In this document: piece by piece, positions 17,330 through 25,785 of the stretch
Position numbering within the stretch: position 1 is the stretch's first letter
Layout of the letters: every line of letters begins with the position of its first letter
Assembly: GCF_042648365.1 (NCBI RefSeq)
Contig: NZ_JBHRXI010000010.1
Location: 62,001 to 126,000, forward strand
Direction: 5' to 3'
Length of the DNA stretch: 64,000 bases
Origin: Lutimaribacter_A marinistellae
Lineage (GTDB): Bacteria; Pseudomonadota; Alphaproteobacteria; Rhodobacterales; Rhodobacteraceae
The notes under the pieces: model-generated
Database searches by the model: none
What the model was told of the DNA's origin: nothing
The model's input: the letters and a program-made list of their open reading frames with translations, nothing else
Program-made: the position numbers and the translations under genes

Positions 17330-18028
17330 ATGGACAAGATCGTCATTCTGACCGGTGCCGGAATCTCGGCTGAAAGTGGTCTGGGGACATTCCGCGACGA
17401 GGGGGGCCTGTGGTCGCAGCACCGGATCGAGGACGTCGCCACACCCGAGGGGTTCGCGCGAGATCCGGCGCTGGTTCAGGGGTTCTATAACGCACGGCGG
17501 GTGCAGGCGGCGCAGGCAAAGCCGAACGCAGCGCACGCGGCGCTTGCGCGGCTGCAAAGGGGCTGGCCCGGCGAGGTTGTGATCGTCACGCAGAACGTGG
17601 ACGCGCTGCACGAGGCGGGCGGGGCAACGGATGTACTGCACATGCATGGCACGCTGGCCGGCGCGCTTTGCGGGGCCTGCGGACATCGCTGGCCGGCGCC
17701 CGACGAGATGAAGGTGGCGGAGCCGTGCCCTGCCTGCGCGCGGCCAACGGCGCGGCCCGACGTCGTCTGGTTCGGCGAGATGCCTTATTTCATGGACGAG
17801 ATCTTTGCCCACCTGTCGCAGGCCGCGCTGTTCGCCGCGATCGGAACTTCGGGGCAGGTTTATCCGGCGGCCGGGTTCGTCGAAGAGGCGCTCATGGGCG
17901 GGGCACATTGCGTGGAACTGAGCCTGGAGCCCTCGGCGGTCGCCTCGCGTTTTCACGAGCAGCGCGAAGGCAGGGCGACCGAGACGGTCCCCGCCTGGGT
18001 CGACGAGGTGCTTGCTCGGGTGGAGTGA
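17330..18028 (+). CDS. cobB: NAD-dependent protein deacylase (sirtuin, CobB type)
   Basis: 232 residues. It has GAGISAESGLGTFR at 9-22, TQNVD at 87-91 and the catalytic His106 in HMHG. The zinc-binding pairs are Cys114/Cys117 and Cys133/Cys136. Tyr53 and Arg56 (FYNARR) match the Tyr-x-x-Arg pair that binds succinyl or malonyl lysine in E. coli CobB and human SIRT5, so desuccinylation as well as deacetylation is likely. The start ATG 17330 follows AAGGAG by eight bases; an upstream in-frame ATG at 17306 has none. It is a single gene followed by a repeat element. Confidence 0.93.
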   Translation: MDKIVILTGAGISAESGLGTFRDEGGLWSQHRIEDVATPEGFARDPALVQGFYNARRVQAAQAKPNAAHAALARLQRGWPGEVVIVTQNVDALHEAGGATDVLHMHGTLAGALCGACGHRWPAPDEMKVAEPCPACARPTARPDVVWFGEMPYFMDEIFAHLSQAALFAAIGTSGQVYPAAGFVEEALMGGAHCVELSLEPSAVASRFHEQREGRATETVPAWVDEVLARVE

Positions 18029-18044
18029 GCGTGGAGGCCGGGGC

Positions 18045-18110
18045 GCAGCCCGGTCTCGCGCCCGAACGAGGGCCGCAGCGCGGCGCGAGCGAGGGCGCCG
18101 CGCCTTGTGC
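18045..18110 (+). repeat. GGCCCAAC/GGGCGGGAG-type structured element, divergent copy
   Basis: The 5' hairpin CCGGGGC-GCA-GCCCGG is followed by CGCCCGAACGAG, the inner hairpin GGCCGC-AGC-GCGGC, and GAGCGAGGGCG. The order of parts equals that of the clearer copies at 21910, 30745, 36413, 40566 and 49463, but both boxes deviate, so membership is probable, not certain. It lies between convergent genes. Confidence 0.5.
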
Positions 18111-18112
18111 CG

Positions 18113-18616
18113 TCAGTCCGACGTCATCTGACCATGCTGTTTATGGCCATGTTTCATGCCGTGGCCGCTGCCGTGGCCATCCATGCGTTTCAGGTCTACG
18201 GGGATTTCGACGGTAACTTCGCCGGCCTGCTCAAAAACCAGCGTCACCGGAACCTTGGCGTCCTGTTCGAAAGGCTTGGTGATCCCCATGAACATGACGT
18301 GATCGCCACCGCGAGCCAAGGCGTGTTCGCCGCCTGCCGGGATGGCAAACCCCTCTTCGACCTCGACCATGCGGGCGACGCCCTGGCCGTCGATTTCATG
18401 CGTGTGAAGCTCGACACGGGCCGACGCGTCCGAACGGACCGAGACCAAGCGGTCGTCGGTTTCGCCGGTGTTGCGGATCACCATGAAGGCCGCGCCCGCC
18501 ATTGCGTTCATGCCCGACGCGCGAGCATAGGCGTCTTCGATCACGATGTCCGCGATGGCGGCGGTGGACATGGTCAGGGTAGCGGCTGCACCGAGCAGCA
18601 GGGATTTGATGGACAT
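18113..18616 (-). CDS. Copper chaperone PCu(A)C
   Basis: This periplasmic Cu(I) chaperone delivers copper to the CuA site of cytochrome oxidase. 167 residues with a signal peptide cut near Ala22. The metal-binding set of the family is seen as His71/His73 (ELHTHEI), Met83 (ARMVEVE) and the pair His106-x-Met108 (GGDHVMFMG). A His-rich tail (MDGHGSGHGMKHGHKQHG) adds likely extra metal binding. It lies 41 bases after a DUF2946-type gene on the same strand and is probably co-transcribed with it, which supports a copper role. Confidence 0.9.
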   Translation of the reverse strand: MSIKSLLLGAAATLTMSTAAIADIVIEDAYARASGMNAMAGAAFMVIRNTGETDDRLVSVRSDASARVELHTHEIDGQGVARMVEVEEGFAIPAGGEHALARGGDHVMFMGITKPFEQDAKVPVTLVFEQAGEVTVEIPVDLKRMDGHGSGHGMKHGHKQHGQMTSD

Positions 18617-18657
18617 TCTTATGTCTCCTTTGAACTGTCTGAAAGGGAAAATGGGGT

Positions 18658-19020
18658 TCAGACAGGCACAGGCGGACCACGAGCGCGGTGACGGATGATC
18701 GGCGCCGGGTTTGCGCCGATATGGGCCGACTCCGCCAGGATCGGGGAAGCCTCCTCCGGCAGGGGCGGCTGGGCCCTTTCGGGCAGTAACGCGCCCAACA
18801 GGCTGAGCGCGAAATCGGGGCAGTAGTGCGGCGCTGGTGCCGGCTGCCCCTGATCATCGACATAGATAACGACCGGGCCGGTGCCGGTGCACAGCGTGAT
18901 CTGTCCCGCGGCCGTCGACATCCCGCGCGACTGCGCCAGTCCCTGGCCCGTCAAGGCAAGGAGCAGCGCGAGGCAATATGCGGAGAGGATCGACAGGCAC
19001 CGTTTCATGTTGACCGCCAT
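18658..19020 (-). CDS. DUF2946-like exported small protein
   Basis: 120 residues with a signal sequence (CLSILSAYCLALLLALTG). The mature part has ITLCTGTGPVVIYVDDQGQP and the Cys of HYCPDF, a pattern of DUF2946 proteins, which are often next to copper genes. A Pro-rich tail follows. It is the first gene of a probable pair with the PCu(A)C chaperone. ATG 19020 or ATG 19008 may be the start; a longer open frame to 19278 has an Arg-rich leader and is not believed. Confidence 0.65.
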   Translation of the reverse strand: MAVNMKRCLSILSAYCLALLLALTGQGLAQSRGMSTAAGQITLCTGTGPVVIYVDDQGQPAPAPHYCPDFALSLLGALLPERAQPPLPEEASPILAESAHIGANPAPIIRHRARGPPVPV

Positions 19021-19160
19021 ATAGGACAAGCGCCGCGGCAGGTACAATGAGACATCGCGCCCTGCAACGGCGGTGGGTGCGAGACGCGATTCGCGGTAGG
19101 ATGCATAGGGCGCGGGAACGCCTGTTGCGTCCCCAACGACCCGAAGGGAGGAGTAAGCCG

Positions 19161-19574
19161 ATGTCCATGAAACAGAACGCACGAGACTTCTTCGAAGCCT
19201 GCGAGACGGGCGAAGGTTGGGCTGTGTGCAAGGAATGGTGTCATCCCGGCGCCACCTTCTCGGCCCAGGCCGATGCACTGGCCGACATGACCACGGTCGA
19301 GGGCTACACCGAGTGGATGAAGGCGCTGCTGGTGCCGTTGCCCGATGGCCATTACGAGTTGAAGAGCTTTGCCGTGGATGATGAGCGCAAAACCGTGACT
19401 GCGGCGGCGGTGTTTCACGGCACTCACACCGTTGATACCGGTGACGGTGCGCCGACAGGCAAGTCGGTGGCGGCCGATTATGCCTATGTCATGGAGTTCG
19501 AGGGCGAAAAGATCCGCCACATGACAAAGATCTGGAACGACTCTCACTCGTTGCGGCAACTGGGTTGGGGATGA
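19161..19574 (+). CDS. SnoaL/NTF2-like fold protein
   Basis: 137 residues with a single alpha+beta barrel domain of the nuclear transport factor 2/SnoaL type: a helix (NARDFFEACETGEGW), HPGATFSAQADAL, a central strand region and the C-terminal YAYVMEFEGEKIRHMTKIW strand, which is typical of ester cyclase or delta-5-ketosteroid isomerase relatives. No catalytic residue set is diagnostic, so no reaction can be named. GGGAGGAG lies about eight bases before ATG 19161. It is a single gene closed by a strong bidirectional hairpin. Confidence 0.75.
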   Translation: MSMKQNARDFFEACETGEGWAVCKEWCHPGATFSAQADALADMTTVEGYTEWMKALLVPLPDGHYELKSFAVDDERKTVTAAAVFHGTHTVDTGDGAPTGKSVAADYAYVMEFEGEKIRHMTKIWNDSHSLRQLGWG

Positions 19575-19589
19575 TCCCCGGAAACGCGA

Positions 19590-19618
19590 AAGCCCCGCGC
19601 GAATGCTGCGCGGGGCTT
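19590..19618. terminator. Bidirectional hairpin between convergent genes
   Basis: AAGCCCCGCGC, loop GAATGCT, GCGCGGGGCTT gives a perfect 11-pair stem between the SnoaL-like gene (plus) and rpmB (minus). It can stop both transcripts; there is no long T-tract on either side. Confidence 0.75.
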
Positions 19619-19656
19619 CGAACATCGTGCCGGAGCGACCGGCGTGATCGTCCGGA

Positions 19657-19947
19657 TCAGGCCGAGGCGGCCTTGGCCTTGGCGATCTCTTTCTTGACCT
19701 TCAGCGCGTTGGCCGACAGCTCTTCGTCCTTCGCCTTGGCGAGGTAGAGGTCCAGGCCACCGCGGTGATCCACCGAGCGCAGCGCAGCGGCCGAGATGCG
19801 CAGCTTGATGCCGCGGCCCAGCGCTTCGGATTGCAGGGTGACGTCGTTCAGGTTCGGCAGGAAACGACGCTTGGTCTTGTTGTTGGCGTGGCTGACATTG
19901 TTGCCAGTCATCGGGCCTTTTCCGGTCAGTTCGCAGACGCGCGACAT
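19657..19947 (-). CDS. rpmB: 50S ribosomal protein L28
   Basis: 96 residues. The N-terminus SRVCELTGKGPMTGNNVSHA is diagnostic of bL28, and the protein continues NNKTKRRFLPNL. It has a longer Lys/Ala-rich C-terminus (LKVKKEIAKAKAASA), as seen in alphaproteobacteria. It is a structural component of the large ribosomal subunit. The start at ATG 19947 is fixed by conservation. No rpmG partner is next to it. Confidence 0.97.
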   Translation of the reverse strand: MSRVCELTGKGPMTGNNVSHANNKTKRRFLPNLNDVTLQSEALGRGIKLRISAAALRSVDHRGGLDLYLAKAKDEELSANALKVKKEIAKAKAASA

Positions 19948-20104
19948 GGGTTTCTTCCTTCGTCTCTGGTGGACCCGGCACGGGGCTGGGGTCAAATACA
20001 AGGGGCGCAACCCGAGGGCGCGCCCGAAAACTGGTTCGCTGGCTTTAGTGGGAATCGCCGCCGGGGTCAAGTCGGGCGCGGCGGATTATTCGACCCGGCC
20101 CGCG

Positions 20105-21082
20105 TCAGGCCATGTCGAGGCTTGCCAGCATGTCCTGCGCGGCGGCAGTGGGGGTGGCCTGCCCCTGCGCAACCGCATCGGCGAGGCGCTTCATCTCGGT
20201 CCGTGCCGCCGGTGTTTCAAGACGCGCGAGCAATGCCTGCCGGACCTCTTCGGCAAACCAGAACCGGGCCTGTTCGGCGCGGTTGCGCTCCCAGTGGCCG
20301 CTTTGTTTGCGCCAGTCGGTCAGCGACTGCATTTCGTCCCACGCCGCGTCGAGCCCGTTTTCCTGCAGCGCCGAAACGGTGAGCGCCTTGGGGAATCCTT
20401 CGGGATCCTGTGGGCGTTTACGCAGCAGCCGCAACGCGCCCGAATAATCGGCACAGGTACGCGTGGCCGTTGCCTTGAGGTCGCCATCGGCCTTGTTGAC
20501 GAGGATGATGTCGGCGATTTCCATGATCCCGCGTTTCACGCCCTGCAATTCGTCGCCGCCCGCGGGCGCGAGCAGCAGGAGAAAAAGGTCGGAGATTTCA
20601 GAGACCACGGTTTCGGACTGACCGACACCCACCGTCTCGATCAGGACGACGTCGAACCCTGCCGCCTCGCACAGGGCCACGGCCTCGCGCGTGCGCCGGG
20701 CAACCCCGCCAAGATGTGTCTGGCTGGGCGACGGCCGGATGAACGCACCCGGTTCACGTGACAGCCGTTCCATCCGGGTCTTGTCGCCGAGAATCGAGCC
20801 GCCGGAACGTGCCGAACTGGGATCGACGGCCAGAACCGCGACCCGCAAACCGCGCGCCAGCAACATCATGCCGAATGCCTCGATAAAGGTGGACTTGCCC
20901 ACACCGGGCGTTCCCGACAGGCCGATACGCAATGCCTGCCGGCCCTCGGGGCGCAATTCCTCAAGCAGCGCGGCGGCCTGTTCGCGATGATCGGCGCGGC
21001 TGCTTTCGACCAGCGTGATGCCGCGGGCAAGAGATCGCCGGTCACCCGTGAGGATCTTGTCACGCAACTCGTCTATGTCCAT
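20105..21082 (-). CDS. meaB: Methylmalonyl-CoA mutase-associated GTPase MeaB
   Basis: 325 residues. The P-loop GTPase motif is GTPGVGKST, followed by DPSSARSGGSILGDKTRM (Mg- and switch-region), an ETVGVGQSE switch and the base-specific NKAD. MeaB (ArgK family) protects methylmalonyl-CoA mutase and gates cobalamin delivery, needed for propionyl-CoA and ethylmalonyl-CoA metabolism. The mutase itself is not in this window. It is divergent from the DUF3108 gene. Confidence 0.95.
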   Translation of the reverse strand: MDIDELRDKILTGDRRSLARGITLVESSRADHREQAAALLEELRPEGRQALRIGLSGTPGVGKSTFIEAFGMMLLARGLRVAVLAVDPSSARSGGSILGDKTRMERLSREPGAFIRPSPSQTHLGGVARRTREAVALCEAAGFDVVLIETVGVGQSETVVSEISDLFLLLLAPAGGDELQGVKRGIMEIADIILVNKADGDLKATATRTCADYSGALRLLRKRPQDPEGFPKALTVSALQENGLDAAWDEMQSLTDWRKQSGHWERNRAEQARFWFAEEVRQALLARLETPAARTEMKRLADAVAQGQATPTAAAQDMLASLDMA

Positions 21083-21174
21083 CCTTGTCCCCCGTGGCCG
21101 CTTCCGGTCGTGCCGGCCCTGTTTGCCGTCCGGGGCGTGTCTTTGTCCAGCCGGTGCCGAAAGGAATCCTGTCC

Positions 21175-21879
21175 ATGCGCCTTCTTGCCCTCGTCCTCAG
21201 CCTGTCCCTGCTGCCTGCCGCGCTTGCCGCGCAGGACACGACGGGCACCTATACCGTCCGCGCCCTTGGCGTCACGGTCGGGCAATTGCAGGTGTCGGGC
21301 CGCGTGACCGACAACGCCTTTGCCGTGCGCGCGCAATTCACGACCTCGGGCCTTGTCGGCGCGGTAAAGGGCGTCCGCTTCGTCATGGAATCGCAGGGCG
21401 CGCGGCGCGGCGACAGGTTCATCCCCTCGCGCTACAGCGAGGATATGGATACCGGGCGGCGCGAATCGCGGGTGCAACTTGTGTGGAAGGGCGGCGTGGC
21501 CCGCGCCACGGGCAGCGAGGTGGGCGACCGCGGCCCCTATGCCGTGACGGATGCGCAGCAGAAGGGCGCGGTCGATCCGTTGACGGCCATGTTCATCGTG
21601 TTGCGCGACCAGCCCCGCGACGACTTGTGCCGGATGAGCCAGCGCATCTATGACGGCGAGCGGCTGACCGAGATCGCGCTGACCGGGCGCAGTGAGGATG
21701 GAGATACGGTGACCTGCACCGGGCTTTATCGCCGGGTGGCTGGCTATTCGCCCGAGAAACTGGCCGAGAAAAGCCGTTTTCCGCTGACGGTCACCTATAC
21801 GCCGGCGGGCGAGCTGATGCAGATGCAATCGGTGCGCGCCGATACGACCTATGGGCCGGCGACGATCACCCGCCGTTGA
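21175..21879 (+). CDS. DUF3108-type periplasmic protein
   Basis: 234 residues with a signal peptide (LALVLSLSLLPAALA-AQ). The rest is a beta-rich protein of the DUF3108 type: GTYTVRALGVTVGQLQVSG, later FIPSRYSEDMDTGRRESRVQ and VDPLTAMFIVLRD, which are family marks. Two cysteines (DLCRMSQ, VTCTG) may pair. The family's function is unknown; it is probably located in the periplasm. RBS AAGGAA lies seven bases ahead of ATG 21175. Followed by a repeat element and hrpB. Confidence 0.8.
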   Translation: MRLLALVLSLSLLPAALAAQDTTGTYTVRALGVTVGQLQVSGRVTDNAFAVRAQFTTSGLVGAVKGVRFVMESQGARRGDRFIPSRYSEDMDTGRRESRVQLVWKGGVARATGSEVGDRGPYAVTDAQQKGAVDPLTAMFIVLRDQPRDDLCRMSQRIYDGERLTEIALTGRSEDGDTVTCTGLYRRVAGYSPEKLAEKSRFPLTVTYTPAGELMQMQSVRADTTYGPATITRR

Positions 21880-21909
21880 ACCGGCATGGCTTTCCGGGTG
21901 CAACCGCCG

Positions 21910-21990
21910 GACGGCCCCGAACGGGGTCGGCCGGCCCGGCCCAACGGATCGGGGACGCATCCGTGATGCGTTCCGATCGGGCGGGAGCCC
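21910..21990 (+). repeat. GGCCCAAC/GGGCGGGAG-type structured element
   Basis: 5' hairpin CCCCGAACGGGG, then CCCGGCCCAAC, then a stem GATCGG/CCGATC enclosing the inner hairpin ACGCAT-CCGTG-ATGCGT, then GGGCGGGAGCCC. It lies between two genes on the plus strand. See 30745, 36413, 40566, 49338 and 49463 for other copies with different bases but the same pairing. Confidence 0.75.
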
Positions 21991-22026
21991 TTGCGGGCGG
22001 GACCCGGTTGCGCCGATAAGGCGGCC

Positions 22027-24474
22027 ATGACCGACAGGCTTCCCATCGACGACGCCTTGCCCGAACTGATCACCGCGTTGCGCGCGGGCGGACGGGCCGT
22101 GTTGCAGGCGCCACCCGGCGCGGGCAAGACAACGCGTGTGCCACTGGCAATGCTTGACGCTGGGCTGACCCCGGGCCGGATCGTGATGCTGGAACCGCGC
22201 CGCCTTGCTGCGAGGGCGGCGGCCGAGCGTATGGCCGAGACGCTGGGCCAGCGCGCCGGAGAAACGGTCGGCTATCGTATCCGGGGTGAATCAAAGGTGT
22301 CCAGGGCGACCCGGATAGAGGTGGTGACCGAGGGGATTCTGACCCGGATGCTGCAATCCGACCCGGACCTGCCCGGTGTGGGCGCGGTGATCTTCGACGA
22401 GTTCCACGAACGCTCGCTCAATGCCGACCTGGGGCTGGCGCTGTGCCTCGAAGTGGCGGGCGCTTTGCGAGAGGACCTGATGCTGCTGGCAATGTCGGCG
22501 ACGCTGGATGCGGGGCCGGTGGCCGCGCTGATGGACGCGCCGCTGGTCAGTTCCGAGGGCCGCGCCTACCCGGTTGAGACACGGTGGCTGGATCGGCCTC
22601 TCGGCCCGCGGGCCCGACGGGTGGAGGCGCTGGCGGATCTGGTCGCCCGGGCCGAGGTCGAGACACGCGACATGGGCGGCGCAGTGCTGGTCTTTCTGCC
22701 CGGCGAGGGCGAGATCCGCCGCACCGAGCGGTTGCTTACCGGTCAGTTGCCGGGCCATTGCGAGATCCGCCCGCTCTTTGGCGCGATGCCCTTTGCCGCG
22801 CAGCGGGCGGCCCTTGCCCCCCTCTCCGACGGACGCAAGGTTGTTCTGGCAACCTCGATCGCCGAGACATCGCTTACCATTCCCGATGTGCGGGTGGTGG
22901 TGGACATGGGGCAGGCCCGGCGCGCGCGGTTCGATCCCGGCTCGGGCATGTCACGGCTGGTGACCGAACGTGTCAGCCGGGCGGAGGCGACGCAGCGCGC
23001 CGGGCGCGCGGGACGGGTGGCGAAGGGTGTGTGCTATCGCCTGTGGACCCGCGGCGAAGAGGGCGCCCTGCCCGGTTTCCCCCCGGCCGAGATCGAGGCG
23101 GCCGACCTGACGGCGCTGGCGCTTGAGCTGGCGCTTTGGGGGGCATCCGAGAGCGATCTGGCCTTTCTGACCCCGCCACCCGAGGGCGCGCTGGCCGAAG
23201 CGCGTGCCCTGCTCACCATGCTGGGAGCATTGGACGGCAAGGGCCTGATCACGGCGCATGGGCGCGCTTTGGCTGCGTTACCGCTGCATCCGAGGTTGGG
23301 TCACATGCTGGTGACGGCGGGCGCACAGGCCGCGCCGCTGGCGGCACTGATCGAGGAGCGTGACCCGCTGCGCGGCGCGCCCGTGGAGCTGGCCTTGCGG
23401 CTGGAGGCGGTGCGCGATCCGAAAGGGTTCGCGGCACGGCGTCCCTACGAGGTGAATCGCGGCGTCGTGGAGCGCATCCGGTCCGAAGCGAACCGGTTGC
23501 GGCGCAGCGCGCAGGATGGCGAGGACATGAGCCCGGCGGCAATGGCCGCGCTGGCCTATCCGGATCGCGTGGGACAACGCCGCAAGGGCGATGCGCCACG
23601 GTTCGTCCTGTCGGGCGGCAAGGGTGCCGTTCTGGATGACGGCGACCCGCTGGCCGGTGCCCCTTATATCGTCGCGGTCGACACCGACGGCAATCCGCGC
23701 GAGGCACGAGTGCGCCTGGCCGCGCAGATCTCGGAGGCAGATCTGCGCGCGCTCTTCGCCGACCAGATCGTCTGGGTCGATCTGTGTGAATGGTCAAGGC
23801 GGGACCGGCGTGTCGTGGCCCGCCGGCAAGAGCGGTTCGGCGCGATCACGCTGGATGACCGGATCTGGCGCGATGTTCCCGACACGGCAGTCGCCGAAGC
23901 GATGCTGGACGGTGTGCGCGAGCTGGGCCTGCGGCTGAGCGGTGCTGCCGCGCGCCTGGTTGCACGGGTGGAACTGGTACGGGCCGAGGGAGGCGACTGG
24001 CCGGATTTCTCGGAAAGCGGTCTGACGAACCAGTTGGAGGAATGGCTGTTGCCGTTCCTGACAGGTGTCCGCAGCGCCGAGGATTGGAAGCGGTTCGATC
24101 TTCTGCCTGCCCTGCAGGCCTATCTGGGCTGGGACCGGATGCAGGAGCTTGACCGCGCGGCGCCGGGTTCTTTTATCACGCCGCTGGGGCGCAAGATCCC
24201 GATCGACTATGGCAGCGACATCCCCGAGATCTCGGTCCGCCTGCAAGAGATGTTCGGGGTGACACGCCATCCGACGGTGGGGGGCGTGGCGCTGAAAGTG
24301 ACGCTTTTGTCCCCTGCGCAACGGCCGATCCAGATCACCCGCGACCTGCCGGGGTTCTGGGCGGGGTCTTATGCCGACGTGCGCAAGGACATGCGCGCGC
24401 AGTACCCCAAGCACCCCTGGCCCGAGGACCCGACGCAGGCCGATCCGACCTTGCGGGCCAAGCGCCGCGGCTGA
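22027..24474 (+). CDS. hrpB: ATP-dependent RNA helicase HrpB
   Basis: 815 residues of the DEAH-box family. The Walker A site PPGAGKTTRVP is near residue 30, then DEFHER (the DExH box), SATLD, ATSIAETSLTIP and QRAGRAGR. The helicase-associated and HrpB-specific C-terminal domains follow. The exact cellular role of HrpB is not well defined. The start at ATG 22027 gives the usual N-terminus. It stands alone on the plus strand between a repeat element and a lipoprotein hydrolase gene. Confidence 0.95.
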   Translation: MTDRLPIDDALPELITALRAGGRAVLQAPPGAGKTTRVPLAMLDAGLTPGRIVMLEPRRLAARAAAERMAETLGQRAGETVGYRIRGESKVSRATRIEVVTEGILTRMLQSDPDLPGVGAVIFDEFHERSLNADLGLALCLEVAGALREDLMLLAMSATLDAGPVAALMDAPLVSSEGRAYPVETRWLDRPLGPRARRVEALADLVARAEVETRDMGGAVLVFLPGEGEIRRTERLLTGQLPGHCEIRPLFGAMPFAAQRAALAPLSDGRKVVLATSIAETSLTIPDVRVVVDMGQARRARFDPGSGMSRLVTERVSRAEATQRAGRAGRVAKGVCYRLWTRGEEGALPGFPPAEIEAADLTALALELALWGASESDLAFLTPPPEGALAEARALLTMLGALDGKGLITAHGRALAALPLHPRLGHMLVTAGAQAAPLAALIEERDPLRGAPVELALRLEAVRDPKGFAARRPYEVNRGVVERIRSEANRLRRSAQDGEDMSPAAMAALAYPDRVGQRRKGDAPRFVLSGGKGAVLDDGDPLAGAPYIVAVDTDGNPREARVRLAAQISEADLRALFADQIVWVDLCEWSRRDRRVVARRQERFGAITLDDRIWRDVPDTAVAEAMLDGVRELGLRLSGAAARLVARVELVRAEGGDWPDFSESGLTNQLEEWLLPFLTGVRSAEDWKRFDLLPALQAYLGWDRMQELDRAAPGSFITPLGRKIPIDYGSDIPEISVRLQEMFGVTRHPTVGGVALKVTLLSPAQRPIQITRDLPGFWAGSYADVRKDMRAQYPKHPWPEDPTQADPTLRAKRRG

Positions 24475-24571
24475 CCATTCACCTGGCTGCGACACTTGGC
24501 GCAAAGCGGCGATGGCCTGACCCGCGAATGGCACCTATATGCCAGGGGGGAGCTGGCAAAAGGCAGGACCA

Positions 24572-25732
24572 ATGAGTCGACCGGAAACGGCAGAGAAGCA
24601 AATCATCCGGTTCCGTCCCGGCCTGCGGAGCGGTGTGTTCCTGTTTGCTTTGACGGCCCTGACCGCATGCAGCCCACGCGCCGATCTGATTCCCGACGCA
24701 GCGGCGCGCGATGCGGGCAACCCCATTCCGATCTATGTCGGCACGACACGCGCGCGCGACGAAGGCACGGTGTTTTCCAAAGCCCAGCCCGACGGGCTGA
24801 ATTATGCTGTCGTCAATGTCAGCGTCCCGCCCGACCGTGCGCCCGGCGTGGTCAAAGTGCCTTCGGGCAAGCCGGATGCAAGCACCGATTTCCTGACGCG
24901 AGATGTCATGCATTATCCCGACCGGGGCGCTTTTCGCGCAGCAGCACGGCGGGCGCTCGCGGCGCGGACGAACCCGCGTGACGAGATCGTGGTCACCGTG
25001 CATGGGTTCAACAATACCGCTGCCGACGGCGTGTTCCGCGCCGCCCAGATGGCCGAGGATTTCGGGATAACCGGCCCGGTCTTTCACTATGCCTGGCCGT
25101 CGCGCGGCGAACCCCTTGGCTATGCCGCAGACAGGGACGCGGCGCTGATCGCGCGCGACGGGCTCGAGGAGATGCTGCACGACCTGCGCGACGCCGGCGC
25201 ACGCGATATCGTTCTGGTGGCACATTCGATGGGCACGCAGCTGACCATGGAGGTGCTGCGGCAGATGGCCCTGCGCGGGGATCGCGCGACCCTGTCGCGT
25301 CTTGGCGGCGTGGTTCTGATGTCGCCGGATATCGACCCGGTCCTGTTCCGCAGGCAGGTAGAAGAGATCGGCGATCTGCCGCAGCCTTTCGTCATCTTCT
25401 CGTCCAGCCGGGACCCTGCACTGCGCCTGTCGGCGCGTCTGACAGGACATGACGACCGGTTGGGCAACATTACCTCGGTCGATGCCGTGGCGGGGCTGGA
25501 TGTGACGGTGATCGACCTGTCAGGTACGAAAGATGCGGCGTCGCGCCATCTCGCGGCGGCAACCTCACCCACGTTGATCGGGTTTCTGAACGGGTCCGGC
25601 TCGCTCTTGCGATCGTTGAAGACCGATGCGACCGGGAAGACCGGGGTTCTGCCCGGAACGGTCCTGCTGGCACAGGAAGCGACAGCCGTCATTCTGGCCC
25701 CCGTCGTGGCGATCGAGCAGGAACTGGAGTGA
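24572..25732 (+). CDS. Lipoprotein alpha/beta hydrolase (DUF900 type)
   Basis: 386 residues. It has an N-terminal lipobox (LTALTAC-S, with Cys near residue 26), so it is probably a lipoprotein. The core is an alpha/beta hydrolase of the DUF900 family: IPIYVGTTRARDEG, the strand VVTVHGFNN (oxyanion region), then VLVAHSMGTQ carrying the nucleophilic Ser, and the late PFVIFSSSRDPAL around the acid. Substrates are unknown; lipid or ester hydrolysis in the envelope is a guess. The start at ATG 24572 is the one that puts the lipobox at a normal distance; an in-frame ATG at 24539 is less good. Confidence 0.8.
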   Translation: MSRPETAEKQIIRFRPGLRSGVFLFALTALTACSPRADLIPDAAARDAGNPIPIYVGTTRARDEGTVFSKAQPDGLNYAVVNVSVPPDRAPGVVKVPSGKPDASTDFLTRDVMHYPDRGAFRAAARRALAARTNPRDEIVVTVHGFNNTAADGVFRAAQMAEDFGITGPVFHYAWPSRGEPLGYAADRDAALIARDGLEEMLHDLRDAGARDIVLVAHSMGTQLTMEVLRQMALRGDRATLSRLGGVVLMSPDIDPVLFRRQVEEIGDLPQPFVIFSSSRDPALRLSARLTGHDDRLGNITSVDAVAGLDVTVIDLSGTKDAASRHLAAATSPTLIGFLNGSGSLLRSLKTDATGKTGVLPGTVLLAQEATAVILAPVVAIEQELE

Positions 25733-25785
25733 TCGGAAGAGCTGCTGGCGTGCAACGCCTGCAGCACTTCGGCCAGACATGTCGG

